Shown here in pieces: positions 11,571 through 12,408 of a DNA stretch of 12,408 bases (position 1 is the stretch's first letter; every line of letters begins with the position of its first letter). The stretch lies in the NCBI GenBank assembly GCA_018715445.1, contig DVLP01000049.1, positions 1-12,408 on the forward strand, given 5' to 3'. Both the position numbers and the translations under genes were made by a program. Source of the DNA: Candidatus Avipropionibacterium avicola (GTDB lineage: Bacteria; Actinomycetota; Actinomycetes; Propionibacteriales; Propionibacteriaceae). Below the pieces are notes generated by a model. The model was given only the letters and a program-made list of their open reading frames with translations. It did not search any database and was not told the origin of the DNA.

Positions 11571-12408
11571 ATGGGATCAGACGATGACGCTCGACCCACT
11601 CGCACCGCCGCGCCACCCACACCGCCCGCCGCGACGCTGACCGACCTGCCGACGACGGCGTTCGGCACCGAACCGCTGGCTCCAGTGACGGACCTGCTCC
11701 CGGCGGCCGAGGCCGAGCTGCTCGTGATCAGCGACACCCATCTGGTCGATGCCCGCACCCCGCACGCGCGTGAGTTCAGTTCCCGGCTGCGACAGAACGA
11801 ACGGATCAGTGCGGCCCTGCGCGTGGTCGCCGGCTGTCCGGCGATGCCCGTGGTCCACCTGGGCGACCTGGTCCAGGACTATCCGGAGAATCCCACCCAT
11901 CAAGGGCTTCTGGAGCTTGCCGTACGCCAGGTGCGAGCGGCCGCGAGCGAAGTCTGGTTCGCTGCCGGCAACACCGACGTCGGCGACAAGCCGGATCCGT
12001 CCAGTCCGGCGGCCCCGGCAGATCAGCAGTCCTTGGAACGGTGGGACGGCGCCATCGGTGGTGGCTGGACGTCGTTTCGACGAGGCGAGGTCCACGGGAT
12101 CGTCCTGACGGCTTCGTTGTTCAACTCCGGGTTGGCGGCAGAACAGCAGCAGTGGGAGTGGTTCGAGCAGGAGCTGTCCCACTCGACCGCCCACTGGCGA
12201 CTGCTGTTCTGGCACTACCCGACCTACTGGCGCGACCCGGACGACCCGGGACCGGGCAACTATGACGTGATCGACGAACCGGCCCGCAGTCGGCTGTTGG
12301 CCCTGGCCACACGTCATGACGTGAGCGCGGTGTTCACCGGCCACTCCCATTTCGCCTTCCTCAACCGACACCACGACATCCGGCTGTACGGAGTCCCGTC
12401 CACCTCGT
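11571..12408 (+). CDS. Calcineurin-like metallophosphoesterase (cut by window edge)
   Basis: The 279 visible residues start with a Pro/Thr/Ala-rich segment of about 45 residues, then a two-metal phosphoesterase domain. Its motifs appear in order: SDTH (D55, H57), LGDLVQD (D99), AAGNTD (N134), FWHYP (H215) and FTGHSH (H258, H260). These supply the usual metal ligands of calcineurin-like enzymes. The third motif reads GNTD where the family normally has GNHD or GNHE, so the His generally viewed as proton donor is replaced by Thr135. The enzyme may work differently or on an unusual substrate. No signal peptide is evident, so it is probably cytosolic. The C-terminus is beyond the window. The ATG lacks a ribosome site and follows TAAGAT, consistent with a leaderless start. 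Confidence 0.88.
   Translation, partial: MGSDDDARPTRTAAPPTPPAATLTDLPTTAFGTEPLAPVTDLLPAAEAELLVISDTHLVDARTPHAREFSSRLRQNERISAALRVVAGCPAMPVVHLGDLVQDYPENPTHQGLLELAVRQVRAAASEVWFAAGNTDVGDKPDPSSPAAPADQQSLERWDGAIGGGWTSFRRGEVHGIVLTASLFNSGLAAEQQQWEWFEQELSHSTAHWRLLFWHYPTYWRDPDDPGPGNYDVIDEPARSRLLALATRHDVSAVFTGHSHFAFLNRHHDIRLYGVPSTS

Noticed and set aside
1..12408. Apparent enrichment of GTAC words (for example CCGTACGG)
   Set aside because: My by-eye count of roughly 30 in the window is no higher than expected from its base composition, so I do not report it as a signal.

Overview
This is a high-GC actinobacterial chromosome segment. The coding style (GC-rich third positions, several GTG starts, strong AGGAGG ribosome sites mixed with apparently leaderless starts) and the gene content (metY-metX-metW, a bacterial PH-domain pair, a DUF3817 membrane protein beside maf) resemble Propionibacteriales or Nocardioides-like actinobacteria. 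That placement is inference. I see no rRNA, tRNA, CRISPR array, transposase or phage gene, and no obvious composition break. The window looks mostly like ordinary chromosome.

Layout. Left edge: the membrane N-terminus of a probable sensor histidine kinase (minus strand, cut by the window). It is divergent from a Tat-type lipoprotein built almost entirely of ankyrin repeats, with a recognisable internal duplication. Next is the only large gene-poor stretch, about 575 bases. It holds two terminator-like hairpins that share the loop core ACTCATAC, a cluster of DnaA-box-like nonamers on a 21-bp period, and a perfect 9-1-9 palindrome. An AraC-type regulator then faces away from a phytanoyl-CoA dioxygenase-like Fe(II)/2-oxoglutarate enzyme. 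A TetR repressor faces away from two overlapping membrane genes with bacterial PH (bPH2/YdbS-YdbT type) domains, and a perfect palindrome sits on their shared promoter.

The right half carries the minus-strand methionine module metY, metX, metW (metX and metW overlap by four bases), which makes homocysteine from homoserine by direct sulfhydrylation. Upstream of it is a DUF3817 membrane protein, divergent from maf (nucleotide pyrophosphatase). Last comes a calcineurin-like metallophosphoesterase cut by the window edge.

How the genes work together. MetX acylates homoserine, MetY exchanges the acyl group for sulfide, and MetW is a methyltransferase-fold partner usually found with MetX. AraC/PhyH and TetR/bPH2 both look like self-contained regulator-target pairs. 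No clear new multi-gene defence or biosynthetic system is present. The least explained parts are the non-coding gap near 1.95-2.4 kb, the TetR-controlled PH pair, the duplicated ankyrin lipoprotein, and the inverted repeats that abut ribosome binding sites.
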